64,000 nt of DNA from Norana najaformis (lineage: Eukaryota > Annelida > Clitellata > Crassiclitellata > Hormogastridae): assembly GCA_964023275.1 (NCBI GenBank), contig OZ029916.1:21939889-22003888 (forward strand). The letters are read 5' to 3'. The stretch's first letter is position 1, and each line of letters opens with the position of its first letter. Under the pieces are notes generated by a model. That model had not been told where the DNA came from. It ran no database searches and saw only the letters and a program-made list of their open reading frames with translations. Shown piece after piece: positions 38,901 through 53,900 of this stretch. The translations under genes were made by a program, and so were the position numbers.

Positions 38901-41900
38901 CGTGACGCGGCTTTTGTTGGGTGCTGTAGAAATCTTGGGATTACGATTCTCCCAAGTTTAAGAACTGTTCATGAACTTGCTTTCCTAGACTGTTCAGTTT
39001 GCTCAGTCTTTTGTTGGAATTTCAATCTCAACTTAAAACTTATCTGTTGCTGTCAGCAGGCTTATCCACTTTTGGTTGCCTTTCTGTCCCTGGAGACTGA
39101 CCATCTGGAAGTTGATGACTTTTTGCCTTGGCTTGTTGCATCACCAGTTATTGGTTTAGAGTAGGTTTGGTGTGAAATCTTATTGGTCTGCTTTGGCTGC
39201 CCTCATCTTTCCAGTTACATAACCCTGCTAACAATCTCTAACACCTTGTGATCTCAAGCAGTTACAGCCAGAGGGTATGAAAGCGTGGACAGTTACTGTG
39301 GCCCAGTTGCCATTTGTATGATCATTTTTGATGATCATAAGTTTCTGGCAGATAAACTCAAGTTGTGGATTAATTTTTTCAGTTCTTGAAGGAGCTTTGG
39401 TTCAGGCTGTTCCAGAGCATCCAAAGAAAGAGAATATTTTTTCTCTGAGTACAGCGTTTGGTGATGCCTATCTTCTGCAGGTAATTAAGTAGTAGTTAAG
39501 GTGGTAATCCATGAGACTGTCTCGTTGATCTAAATGTCTGCGTTTCAGCTTTTTGTCTTTCTCCTGTCATGTAGTTTGTAAAGGCGGGATAAGCAGGAAT
39601 ACATCTGTCTCATGTGCATGCCTGTCTGTATTTCTGTCTGTATTTCTGTCTGTCTTTCTTTCTGTCTTTCTGTCTGTCGTTGTGTCTGGGTGTCTGTCTC
39701 TCTGTTTTTGTATTTATTCCTTGAGCTTTAAGTTTCTGAGTTGAATGAGTTATTTAAATGTTATAATTGATTGATTGGTTAGTTGCCGAGTCGACCAATC
39801 AGTTGTTTATAAGTCATATATTGTGAGCTATGAGTCAATCATTTACTCTGTCTGTTGGTCCTGATGTCGTTCATTCTGTGACCGTTTTATTGCAGGTTTT
39901 TTGTGCGCTGGATCCTTTCGAATGTCTTCTAGAAGCCTTAATCCCGAATTCAATCTGTGTGCCTGTAAGGTGTCTTGTTTGGCTTGCATGGAGCTTTACT
40001 TAAGTCAGGATTGATGGCCAGCCTCTGAAACCTTGTCAACTCTTTATCTTTATCCTTCAGGCTTTGAAGATATCTGCCTTTGCCATTGGTTAACGCTTTC
40101 TAGGCATCACTGATAATATTTGGCTTCCACTATTCTTTTCCATTTTTGGGGCTTGAATTGTCAGGGAAAGGTTATCTGTGCTAATAAAGTGCTGCTTCTA
40201 ATTGAATCTTGTAGCTTACTGACATTCAGGTCGAGACTTGGAACTTTTGTTTCTCTTGTGCATTTCTTTTGACGCTTTCTGTTTGTTTGTGAAAAAAGCC
40301 TCATGGACTTTAATGGTCTTTCACAGTCATGGATTATGATTAGCATTGATTTTAGCTTGTGTGTGAGTTGTCATGAGTTAGAGGCAGATCTTTGAGCCAG
40401 TGAGACTCTATTGAGGTGAATTTAGTCCGATCACTTCAGATCAACTTCGATTGAAGGAGCATATCATCATCTGGAATGATCAGATGTTATTGTCGTTGTT
40501 GTTTCTATTGCTATTCATACTGTTGCTGCTTTTGCTCAGTAGCACTTGCCTTCTATGTTTATCTTTGCTTGGTATAAATGAAAACTACTATTTCTGTTGT
40601 TCTTATTATTGTTATATAATACTACAGTACTATTTATATTATTACTCAGTAGCACTCTGTTTATTGTATCTAGGGTGATTACTGATGTGTTGAATTAAAG
40701 CGACTGTCGCTATTGTTTTTCCTATAATTATTATTGCTGCTATTGTTCATTAGCATGTCATGTATTGTATGTTGGTTGATTACTTTTCTCCTACCAGGAT
40801 ATGCATGTTTTTCCTTTGGTAATTGTTTTTACGAATGTTAAATAATAAGATGCTGTGCTATTGTGATATCTTTGTGACCTGTATGGGTGGCTGAAGAAAA
40901 GGTAGATGTTCTTTAAGCAGATGAACAGACACAGATAGAATTAAAGACATGCAGATAGAGACAGAGAAACGTAGTGATACAGTGACATGAAGGCAGAGAT
41001 TGTTAATGCTGTGTGTTCTGAAGCTTTTCTGCTGTTAGGCTTCTACATGATGGTTGATTGAGCACCTTCAAGCAGTTTGAACTAAAAGAGACGCTATATA
41101 AATTGACAGATACAATGCCATGCTATATAATTTCTGAAGAACTGTTCTTGGCAGTTCTTACCAGTTGGTCTCTGTTGTCAGGCAACCAACCATTCTGAGC
41201 TGAGCAACTGGATCAACGCGTTGCACACAGCCTGTGCTGCGTCTCTCTTCCGGCAGCACAGAAAGGAAAACATCCTGAGGTTACTACAGAATGAGGTTCA
41301 TCGCATGGAGTCGAGCATTGACCTGGTGAGCAGCTCAAATTGATTGATTGATTGATTGATTGATTGATCAGTCCGTTATCTAGTTAATGTTTATTCCATT
41401 TCATTTTATCTATGTTCATTGTGGTTAAGTTAATCAATGCTTTATTTAGGTTAAGCGATTGGTTAATATATATCAGTTTGTCAGTGTTGAATCGGGTTAA
41501 GTTAGTCAGTGTGTTTCAAATAGGTTAAGCAAATTAATACTCTGCATGGTAAATTGAAACAGAAATATATTTTTTGCCCTCCTTCCAGAGTTCAGAAGCG
41601 TGCACATCACCACGCAACACACCATCAGTGGTGCTGAGCAATTGTGCCTGAAGGACTTGTTCCAGATCCCTGCACAGTTTCCACCTGAAAGAGGCTGTAA
41701 CTCGTATTCGTTGCATTTCAAGCCGAGCACCGTAGCTACTTGGCTTCCATACCCCAGCAGATAATTGATAATGTAACTGACCAGAGGCACCATGAAATTT
41801 GGTTGCACTACAATTTTGCTGGCAGTGACCATCGACTGATGCCTTAAGCATTATGGCAGTGGAACTATAGAAGTTCTTAGATTTTTATTATTTGTAAACA

Positions 41901-44900
41901 GATGGGTGATAGTACTTGTTTTGTGAACTTGTGTGTAATGATGTTAAATCTGCTCAGTGAATTAATGCATTATCCAATTGGTGAAATAATAATCAAAATT
42001 GTAAGCGAATCAATGCCCATGTATAAATGATTGATTCAGTGTTCATTCTGGTAATAGGAATGGATGTTCAATTCTTTTAATTGCTTAGTGTTGTCTGAAG
42101 GCAATGACGGCTTTTGAGAATTCAGTGGTAAGAAATGTCAGAGTTTACTTATCTTCGTAACAGGATTTAAAGATGAAAAAGATGGCAACAATGCATCTGA
42201 TGACCGTCAGTGATGCTCAGAGTCGTCATGCAATTGACAAACAGATAATGCAATGGGAGGAAAATCTGGAAAAACTCTATGTGGAACATTATCGACTTAG
42301 ATGCTATGTCTCGTCAATGAAAAATTCTGAGCCTCCGAATCCAAAGGTGTGACTAATTAAATGAAAGAGATCAGTATGTATTGTGATATTAACAATTATT
42401 TAACATTGTATAATTATATTTATTATTATTATGGCCATTTTATGGCATATCATTTTTATTATTATTATTATTATTACATGTATCTTTATTTAATTGTATT
42501 TATGAATGTTTATTATTGTCTGTTGTAACTCAGATATTTATTTGCAATTTCTGAATGAACGAAAGGCATGAAGCAGTTTATGTGAGGCGTAGTCTCACCG
42601 ATTACCTTTGCCATTTGGGTGTTTAAAATTTACAAATTTTACATGTTTTTATTTCATTTATTTTTATTTATAATATATAGCAAAACTGATGAATTACTAG
42701 ATGCCAATTGACAATGCATATGATTCCATGATTCAGTTCTTTCATGCTTTATAAGACATATAATGTAAGGTATTGTAATATAATGTAAACAGACATTTAT
42801 ATAACACCACTTCAAGGAAACTCCTCAGCAGTGCTCGGAACCCAACAACATTAATTTGCCATCAAACAGGATGGTTTTTTGCCTTTGGCAGAATAAAACA
42901 CGAACATGCTCAAGAGTTCTTGTGTTAAGTTTCTTTGTAATCCATTACAAAGTGGAATATGGTGTCTGGCATCTGTTGTCATAATATGTCATTCCACTAA
43001 GGCTTAAGCACATATGTGGGTTCTGTAGTTTTATGTGTAAAATTAACAAGTTCTTTATAATTGTTATGGTATGTGTGCATCATCAACAGATAACAGCCAA
43101 AAATCTGGCCTCAAAAGACCATTTGATTCAAAGAAAATCCATTTGAAGACACTTGGAAGCAGCCTGCAAGTTATCGGCCTCGGAGTACTTAATTGATCAT
43201 CAGGATATAAAGACTTAAACAAGATCTAAGGATATCCTGGATATAAAAGATATCTAGGTTCTAACTAGAAAAGCAGGAGTTGCCTAGAGGTGCCCCTGTG
43301 ATTCTTGCCTGTGGTAAAACAAGCATGAAACAGTCTGAGTAATTTTAAATTGCAAAGATAAGGATCTGAGAAGCAGGTACAAGCAATAAGTGAATTTGCT
43401 TTGCAGATAGTGTTATAGCTTGCTGAACAGGACGCCAAGAAACCTCATATGTTAACACCCTAAGGCAACTTGGTCATAACTTACCGTTTTGATCCGATAA
43501 TTCTGCCTGAAGTTAATTTACTCTGGTGCAGGGTTTTACTTTTTTTTTTCGATTTTCCAGACTCTTCTTAGCTATGTTTCGAAGAACACGAAAACCGTTC
43601 TTGGTCGTGTGGGTGTGTTCACCGTCAACGCATTTCATGCGCTTGTCTGTGCACGGGCTCCGCTCTCGACTAATGCATCTGTCTCCAGCTCACAGAAGGC
43701 TCGTTGTCTTCTTTCCACATTCAAGGCCGACTCTTTGGCACAGACAAGGGCAAAGACTTCAAGGACATTGGGACTTCGACCTGGGTATGTTGAAAGAATC
43801 TGTTGGCATGCAGTTGCGTTAAGGTATTGTAGCAGCAATCTGCAGTTTATTTCCTCATGACTGAGAGGGAGCTTATGCTAGCAAGTGATAATATATGACA
43901 CATCTGGAAGTAACTTAAGATGTTTTTGTAAATCAATTGTGTTATAATTACAATTACAGTTTTAACTGGGTTTTTAATTGTGCTTTTTTAATTGAGTTGA
44001 ATTCTAAAGTAGTGCATTTAAGAAGATGTTTTAAAGACTGTTTAGTGATACCAAGCAGTGGAACAGATTGCCAATTGATTGCTTGATTGATAAAATGGTA
44101 GTTTGACTAACTATTTGAATGACTGGTTGAATGAATGTTGTGTTGGCTGGCTAAGCTGACTGATTTATTTCATGAAAACCTTTGCTTCAGTTAATTTTCA
44201 TTTAGTGAATTCTTATAATTATTGCTTTACTGCATAACTATTTTCTGATTTATTTTTCAGTCCAGTGAACAAACTGCCAGGTGACAGCATGTCTGGCCAT
44301 CCAGGTGTTGATCACTGTGGTTCTCCACCATCAAGGACCCTCTCACCATTGGCCAAAAGTTTTGTCCGAGTGCGGATTACTGGAACCCAGGCATGTGCCT
44401 CTGCTTTGAAAACTCGTTCTACTTGCAGAAGACAGTTTCTGCTATATTAATTTTGAAAAGCTTTTTGAGAAGGCAAAGCAGCAATTAACTGCAGTGTGTT
44501 GACAACTAGGCATACACTAATGACTGTCTGAATTTAATTCAAGCACATTTGAAATTAAAAATCTTTTAAATCATCATTTTCTTTACAGTATGTTACTTGA
44601 GCCTCAGACTGAGTTAATAGCGATGCACGACTTCTGATGACCTTGTCTGAATAAACGTATGAGTAAATATATTTCTGTTAGAACTTATTAAGTCATTTGC
44701 TAGCGGCATTGTGTGTGATGGTTGCGTTTATGGTTTAGGTGGTAGTTACGGTTGAGATAAATGACCGTACAACAGTTCAGGATCTCATGGAATACGTCTG
44801 TAAAAAACAGGGTCTTAATGTCACCGATCATTTCCTTCAGCTGAAGCTGCCCAACTCCAACAGCATCAAGATCCCAGATAAAACTGTGCAGCTGTGTGCT

Positions 44901-47900
44901 GAAGTGAGTTACATTAAAGGTTTTTACCATCTTGTCTGGATTTTTTCCAGTTGCCTTACACCTTTCCGAAGGACAACCACTGGGTTGGGGATCAGGCTTA
45001 TGGAATTATGACCTGCACTTCCAAAGGCATACCTCCTTTCATTAGGGTGGCAACTAACCTTTTGCTGGTGGAGGCACTGGATGTACCTTCATGACAACTA
45101 ACATCTTTACTGTAGGCCATAGTGCTTGCATGCATTTGATAATTATCTCTGATTACCAACTTCATTTATATGCCTCATAAAATTCATCATCATTGTCATA
45201 GTTCTGATAGTTTTTACGATTACTGGTAATGCCATCCTCATTATTGGCAGTAAATATTGTCACAACCACCACCTTCAAACTTTCGTCTGTTCATCTATCC
45301 TTCCATCCAACAAGCAAGCAACTGGTGAGGAGTGAGTGAGCAAGTGAGGAGCTAGTGAGCGAGCGAGCAAGCGAGGAGTGAGTGAGTGAGTGAGTGTTTG
45401 TGTGTGTGTGAGTGATTGAGTGAGTCAGTTAGTCAGTCTGTACTTCAGTTTAAAGTTATTCTTAATTTTCTAATTATGGTAATTCTTTTCTTGATTTGTT
45501 CACAAGGTTTTGTTTCTTTGCCTTAGGAGTATGATCTGATTGAGCTGTGTATGAAACTCCTCTTCCAAATAGAACTTGTTCGTAGTGGCAAGGATAGAGA
45601 CTTTGGTTTCAAGATTGAGTCAGAACTAACAGATGATCTTGAACATGCTGATGACCTTTGCATTTTCATCAGTGAAATCACAAGATGTGGAATGGCATAC
45701 AGAAAAGGTAAACATGATGTGGCTCTTATTTCTGATTGTAGCAGCAAAATGATACATATGTACAGTTGGATGAAGCACTGCAACAGTTGCAGGTTGTTAT
45801 CTCCTACAGACGACTTTTGTCCAGCCGCTAAAAGTTGGAATCATCATGCCTGTGTTTTTTCTACTGTGGGGACATAGGCCAAATGGTGGATTGCTATCAC
45901 TGACCACAAATGAACTGGATATTTCAACTGGAGTGCTTTTATACAGTTCTTCTGCAAAGTTTTTATGGGATGATGTATCAGGACAAAGAACCCTGTGATT
46001 TTCTTGCATGGTCCTGATATGTGAATCACGAATTCTAGATTGGTTTGGAACAATCTTTGATTGAGTTATTGTGCTTTCGGTGTGTATTAGCACCCCTTAA
46101 TGATGGCCACAGAGCAATAATTTTACAGTCTGTATTAATATGATCATTAGTTGTCAGACGTTGATCCAAAAAGAAGAAACTGGCTGATTGCCCAGTTGAT
46201 AGGCAACATTTTTCTTTGATGACTACATTTATTTTCTGGTATGGGCTGATGATTTAACAGTTTTTATTAATGTGATTATTTATTGCTAAAGGCTGAATCC
46301 GTAAAGTTAAAACTGTGTGATTAGGATTGCCCAAACATTTTCCTGTGTGACATTTTTCTTCACATTAATTCATTGCAAGAATATTAATTCTTCTGTAAAC
46401 ATCTGTGCTGGTGGCATGTTTTAGATACAGATGCGGTTATGTAGGCTTGAGAATTTATTGGAGTAGATATGGGATAGACTTTGTCTGTTTTCAAGGCCTT
46501 GTGGTTGGTGATGAAATTCTGGTCATAAATGGTCAATTAGTGACCCAGCTGGACATGGTCTTCATTGAGAACATGCTCCAGGACGTACAGGTGGTCTGCC
46601 TGACTGTACGCTCATGTCGCATTGATCGGCCAAATGCAGGGGCCATACTCTCTGCTCCCGATCCACCAGATGCACTCATTGACTCGATTATCACTTCGCC
46701 TGCAACATCTTCATCTCAAATTCCTGGCGACAGACTGCCTTCAGAATCAAGCACCTTGGCAACAAATTGCGGTAAACCTTGGCAAGAATACTGATTTCTT
46801 AAAGTGATGTTATACTGTTACTTTTGATTTTATGAAAATTATTGACAATTTTCGTGATAACAGTCATGGTGACTATAATGATTATTTTTACTATCGTTGC
46901 CGTTATGATTACTTTTATGTTTACGATATAAGCCTAGATGTAGTTAAAAGCCAATTTTGATGTTTAAGTATTTTCTTTCTTTGCCGTCTTTTATTCTAAT
47001 TCAGGCATAAACTTTTTCAATGTTTTTGATGATCACTGCAATAATATAATTGTAATTGTAATTGTAAACGAACATTTATAAAGCGCCACTTAGGAAACAG
47101 TGGCGCTCCTGACTTGAACAAACAAAAAGGATTTCAGGCGTTTGCGAGACTGGGTAGGAGAGAGACTAAGTAACTGAAGCCGCAGGTCAAGAGGAAGGCA
47201 GTTCCAGCTGGAAGGGCCAACAAAGGCAAAGCTCCTGGACTGGGCAGTTGTAGTGCGGACGCGAGGGACTACCAAAAGACCACGGGTAGCTGAGCGAAGG
47301 GAGGCATGGGCAGGCAACGAGGAAACCGGAATACAAAAAGAAGTTAAGTAGGACGGAGCAGAGCCTAGAAGGCAGTTGCGCATAAGGATAAGAATCTTAA
47401 ACTGGATCCGTTGACTGACAGGAAGCCAATGAAGTTGAAGTAAATCACGAATAAAAGTAGATATATGGGCAGACTTTGGAAGACTACCGATAAGGCGTGC
47501 AGCAGCATTAAGTATAGACTGAAGCTTGGAGGTGTTAATTGCAGAAAGTCCAATATAGGCAGCATTGCCAAAGTCAATCCTAGTGCAAATCAGGGCATGG
47601 ACCAGAGTAGTGATCGCATGAAGAGGAAGCGAGTGACGAATAGAGCGAAGTTGTCGTAGGTGGTAAAGACAAGAGCGAGAGATATTATTTACATGGTCAG
47701 TCAGAGAAAGAGTTTCATCCAGGGTGATTCCGAGGTCACGGACTGAGGAAGAGAAGTGGATATGAGGGAAATTAGAGGAAAGGGAACTAAAGTCAATTTT
47801 GCCAAGCTGGACACGGCCACCTAGCCAGATATATTGAGTCTTATCAGGATTAAGACAGAGGCGGTTAGAAGACATCCAGAGATCTAGAACAGAGGTGGCC

Positions 47901-50900
47901 TCAAGGATCTGCTCAACCATCAGAGTGGCTGAGGCAGCCGGGCCATGAGTAAAGGATTGAGTGTCATCAGCATATTGGTGAGATGAAACATCCAAGGGAA
48001 GAAGTATGCTGGCCAGGTCAGCAGTATACAGGATATATAGAAGAGGTGCAAGTACCGAACCCTGTGGAAGACCATAGGGAATGTGAGTCCAGGCAGAGCG
48101 AGTGGGCCCAAAAATAACAGAAAGGGAGCGACCAGAAAGAAATGAGCGAAACCAAAGAAGAGCAGAGTCAGTAAGGCCAAAGGATTTAGACAGTCGTTCT
48201 AGAAGAATGGAATGATCAACAGTGTCGAAGGCAGCACTAACGTCATAGAGAGCAAGAAGAGTGACATGGCCATGGTCAAAGGCATGAAAGATGTCAGCTA
48301 GAAGGCGGGTGATGAGTGATTCTGTCGAATGGAATTTTCTAAAACCAGATTGAAGGGGAGGCATGAGAGAATTAGATTCAAGGTATTCAACCAGTTGAAG
48401 AGAGATACATCTTTCAAGGAGCTTCGAGAGGAAGGAAAGGTTAGAAATAGGACGATAGTTAGAAGGAGAGTTAGGGTCCAGGCCTTGGCGCTTGAGGGAG
48501 GGAAAAACAACTGCCCTTTTATGTGACGCTGGAATGGAACCCTGACTCATTGACGAATTACATAATAAATGTAGAAAAGGAAGAAAGTCATCAACAAATT
48601 CCTTAATTATAAATGGAGGAAGTAGGTCAAGTTCGCATGACTTCGAGGGAGAGTCCAGTATAAGTCGACGAAGGACATCCGGTTGAAGGGCTTCCCAGCA
48701 CGAGAGGTTGGCAGTTGTGGTAGGGGAGGACGGTGGGGGTGAATCCTCAGTAGATCGACGGATCGAGTCAATCTTGGATCGCATAAAGTCCAAGTAGTCG
48801 TCTGCAGAGAACGGATGTTGAGAGTGGGAGGAGGAAGGTGAGGAACGACCTAGGACGTCAGCAAGTGATGACCAGAGGCGACGAGGGTTTCCTTTTTCTC
48901 TGTCTATCAGCGACTCCCAATACGAAGTTTCTTTGGTTCGGAAAACGGAATACATATCTCGAAGGTGATGGGTCCAGGTAAGGTGATCAGCAGGATCACG
49001 AGTGCGACGATATCGGCGCTCTAGACGTCTGGTGTTCCGACGCAAAGCGCGGCATTGGCTGTCAAGCCAAGGTCGTAGTGGTCTCGAGCGAATCCGATGT
49101 GGACGGAGAGGAAGGAGGGCATCAATGAGAGGAAGAACCGATGAGTTGAATAGGGTGAAGAGATCCTCGGTTGAGCACTCACTTAAGGAGGAGAGATCAG
49201 CGTAGATAGAGCTATTGAGGAAACCTGCACGGAAAGCTTCTCGATCAAGATTCCTCCAGCCACGAGATGAACGAAGAGCGAAGGAAGGTTGGGAGCAGAG
49301 GAAGGGAACATTGAAGAGGATGAGACCATGGTCGGAGAGAGTAGGAGGTTCGACGAGGAGGTCAGTGATAGGACAGTCATCGCGAGAAATGACTACATCA
49401 AGCCACCCACCAAGTGTATGGGTTGGTTCTGAAACGTGTTGAGTTAAGCCAAACTGAGCGAGTTGGTCTAAGAAGCGAGCAGAGTCGGGTGAGGAGGGGT
49501 TCTCGAGATGGATGTTGAGGTCTCCTGTGATGATCAGTTGGGAGTTATATGTAGAGAAGACTTCCAGGAGAGATGAGAACTCTGAGAAGAAAGCCGGAGT
49601 AAGCGGAGATGAGCCAGGTCGGTAGAGGGCGAGAATGGTGAGAGGCCCTCTAGTAGTCGAACAGGAAAGGCATAGAAGTTCATAGGTGGAGAGCAAACAG
49701 GGAGGAGGAATCTTCTTGATACGGAGGCGATTACGGAAGAAGACGACGATGCCACCGTAATTTTGAGATAATGGGTCACGTGAAGCGTCAGCAGGGCGAG
49801 GGACGTCGAAGAAAGAGTATCCTTTAGGAGTAGAGCGGCGAACTGAGACATCGGAAGCGGAGGAGTGCCAGGACTCCGTGACGACAAGAATGTCTAGGGA
49901 GTGATGGGAGATGAGGTTTGAAATCTCCATAAACTTATTGCCCAGTGAGTGAGCATTAAGCGTCCCCAGCCTCAGTCCCATGACGTTATTCTGGGTCAGC
50001 GTTGGAAGGACGGAGGGTGAAGAAGCGGAGATAGAAGACGAAAGGCCAACGTGAGAGTTCCGAGGCGACCTATGAATGTCTGGCGAGGAGGAATTTGGAG
50101 AGGAAGGCATTGATTGACGAGTTGGAGGAGGAGATCCAGTTCTTTGTGTAGTTGGGCGCCATAGATGGAATTTGAATAGTGTTTTACGTATAAGACGGTT
50201 GATCGGAGAAGACGGCTGATTGTATGACTGCAAAGCAGCGAAATCGTAAACAAACGTCGAAGCGTTAGAAGAGAAGGCGGCCATTTGTAATAATCACATG
50301 AGTTGTCGATGATAGAAAACGACGAAATAACACAATAATCCAATTCAGAGAGAACAGAAATCCGAAAAGCAGGCGATTAACAAAGTTAAATAGACGATGT
50401 TTCCGAAGCTAAGAATCACAAAACGCCCGAAAATTATACTAAATAAGTTGAAAACCAGCATAAAAACAAGTCAGCAAACCACACGCCTAAGCGCATCATG
50501 ACGTTCGTTCGAATTCATTACTGTTGTTGTCTTAGCAGTATTTTCATTATGGTTATTCTTGCTGGTCATATTTATTGTTAATTTCATCATGGGTATTGTC
50601 ATAATTGAAGACTTGAATTTTGTCATTGTTGTTATTGAAAATTGATGTAAATGAAATCCTTTTTTGTGGGTTCTAGTGATTTCTGAGCGAACAGAAAGAA
50701 CAGCTGAGATTCCTGATTTACTGAGAACGAAGAAGACAAGAAATGGCTCTGACCTAACACCGGATCCAATCGATGGATCACAAAAGGTAAGTCTATCAGC
50801 TTGTGATGTAATGAGGTCATTGCAATCATCATCATCATTATCATCGTCATCGTCATCATCTTCTTCATGATCATCATTATCGTTTTAGTTGTTGTCATTT

Positions 50901-53900
50901 TATCATGATGGTTGATCATCATACCATTTGGCAAAAAGTGATAAGTAGCTTCATCCTGAATCTTCATCAAAAAGCCAGTTCTCCTGTCAGAAGATGAATG
51001 TAATGATGAGGATGAGAATGTTGGTGGTTGTGGCATCTGCAAGAATGATGGAGGGTTACAGTACGCACTTTGAAATGGTGCTATAAAAATGGTTTCATAC
51101 GTGAAATGATGCACCTGGTGATAAACTTGGTTATGACAGTTATGATGATGGTTTTTATGAATTATTTCTGTTGCTGCCTGGCCAGTCATTCATGAAAGAC
51201 TTGTAGAATTACTGTTGATTCTAGTGCCATTGAGCATCGTTACTTTACTTGATACGCTACGCTGTACTTTGACCTCTCAGGTGAGCAATGCTTTGCCGCA
51301 CATGTGTCGTCATCAGTTGGGACTGAAGCAAGAGAATGCAAGTAGCAACGAGTGTCCTCTGATGTCATCTGCTCGTCCACTGAGCAACTCACAGCGCATT
51401 TGCAAAGTCATACTTGAGCTCATTGACACCGAAAGGCTCTACGTTCGTGTGAGTAGTCTCTTGATGCTCAGAGCTAAGTTTAGAATTTCTATAATAATGC
51501 ACAATCAACAGCTTATGTTTTCTTAATCCAGTTTCTGAGGTCAGCTAGGGTCAACAGCTTTATGTGTGTATTGGGATCTCATAGCTGCTGTGCTCCTCGC
51601 ATCTGGAATCGTCTACCACAAAAGGCCCGACTTGCAAACTCGCTATCATCTTTTAAATCACTTGTTAAGACTCACTACTTCATCCTGGCTTTTGCAGGAT
51701 TCCATCTTGGCCCCTAGCGAACATACATTCGCGCCTCGGATTCAGGTGTACTGACAATTCGCGCGTTACAAGTGCTTTAAATAAATAAATAAATAAAAAT
51801 AGATAGTTGTACCTGTGGCTACAAGAATGGCAATTTAGTCATGTCAGAGTTAGAATTCACTGTCGAGCCATGCAGTAGTAAGAAAGGTGATTGTATTGCT
51901 ACCAGTATGCATTATGTGTATTGGTGTATACGAATACTGGTATGCATTAAATGCATTGGTTTATATGAATACTGGTATGCAATGTCTGTATTTGCATATA
52001 TGAATGCCGGTATGCATTATGTGTATTGTCTTAAATATTTTTTTTTGATTTAGGATCTCATGTGTTTGATTGAACGCTATTTGGAGCCACTTAAGCAGGA
52101 GACGTACCTCTCTTGTGAAGATATCAATCAGCTCTTCGGAAATATTCAGGAGATTGTTCAGTTCCAGAAACTTTTTCTTCACAGTTTGGAAGAAGCAGTC
52201 AGCACTGATCCGAATTTTAACATGTCCCAAGACCAAGACAAGTTTAAGGTTTGTGCCACCTCGTTTAGCTTGTGCATCTAGTCTGGCCCCGTCTGGTGGA
52301 CTGGACTATCAGTCCTGACATCAATCAGCATACATAGGCTGTTACATCACTTACATCATATTGAAAAATCTTACCCACTTAGAAACCAGATTGAAGCAAG
52401 GTTGATAATGTTTTGTTTTTGGATGGATTACCAGCTGAGAATGTAAGGCTTTTACAGTGTGTTGGCTCATTGGTTGAGTGTGTTTCCTGCCTTGTAACTT
52501 GAAATGTGGAGGTTGTTCAAACCTGCTATAAGGTGTTCATTCTGTATGTATATAGGGCAACCTTGATACACAGCTGTTGAACACAGTCGATCTGTGCCTT
52601 GCATCTGCTAGTTATTCTATGCAAATGTAAGAAATAATATGTTTTCTGATAAGGATGCACTTGAAGTGTTTAGATTAGATTCTGTTAAATTAGATGTCCC
52701 TATGGATAGCAAGTCAGTTTTGTGATAGATTCCACGATTGATTTGCAGTATGTCCCTGGGTACAAGTTACTTGGCACTTGAGTCTTAGATGAGTAAATGT
52801 TTGAATGTTTTAAATACATGTTTGTCTTCCTAATGCAAAGTTTGTGGGTTTAGGCCTCCCCTGGGATGGCTGCTGTGCAGGAATTGTCAGCAACTCCTTC
52901 ATGCACAAATGCATGGAGCCTTTCACTGATGCTTATATTTGATTTTGGCACTAAAAATACAAAAAATGAGATATGAAATAAATTAATTAATTAAAATGTC
53001 TGCAAAATGATTTACTTGATGTATGTAAATCAGGAGAAAGTTCCAGATGATTTGATGAGCCTATCTCGGTTAGCAGCCTGGTCTTAACTGCCGGTTCTGG
53101 CTGAAGGATTCTAATTTTGGAATGCTGTTTTGTTACAAGCAATGGTTGATTGGTGTATATGCATTATAATAATGACGCTATGGAAGTTATTAGATTAGAT
53201 TATAGAATATCTTTAAGTGATGAATTTGCACTGTACAAATTAGCCAACAGTGACAGTTACTGATATGTTGCTGTCAAATGGAGGATACTGACAGCAATAA
53301 TATTAAGTCATTTGAGAGAAATATATGAACAGTAGGGTAATGGTTGACCACTATGCTAACAACTCTGAAAGAGTTTGTTTATGGTTATGGAGGATGCCCA
53401 GAAGATAGATGAATTAACAAAACTAGAATGAACTCTCATTTAATCTAATCTAATGAATTTTATAAGGCCTTTATCATAATACACAGTCAATCAATCGACT
53501 AGACACAATCAATCGATAGGCACCTCAAGTGATATTGTAGTAAAAAATTGTAATCTGTTGGAGAAGCCAGGTCAAAATCTGAGTTTTCTTCAAAACCAGA
53601 AGTCAGGCTGAAATATCTCTGTGACCACTCTACTAAACCAGTTGAACCTGGAATGCTGTAAAATTGTATGCATGTATATGTGTGTTTGTGTGTGTACAGA
53701 TTTGTTGATCTCTTACCAGTATGTTTCCTTTTGTTTGTTTCTGTTTTGTGGGTGCAAACTCTTGATCAGGATGAAGATCTCAGGGTTTGTCAAAATTTTT
53801 ATAAAACTCTAGTTTTGAAAGACCATTTTCATTATGTACGTTTCTTGCAATGTATCGGAAATATTTCTTAGGAAAGTTTCAAATGCAGCCAAGGCTTTTC

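Noticed and set aside
41506-41851. Two overlapping minus-strand frames of about 105 codons
   Set aside because: Both lie in sif intron 10, overlap each other and show no recognised family.
44391-44400. GT donor at 44395 for exon 13
   Set aside because: Would add four bases and break the frame into the Ras-binding domain.
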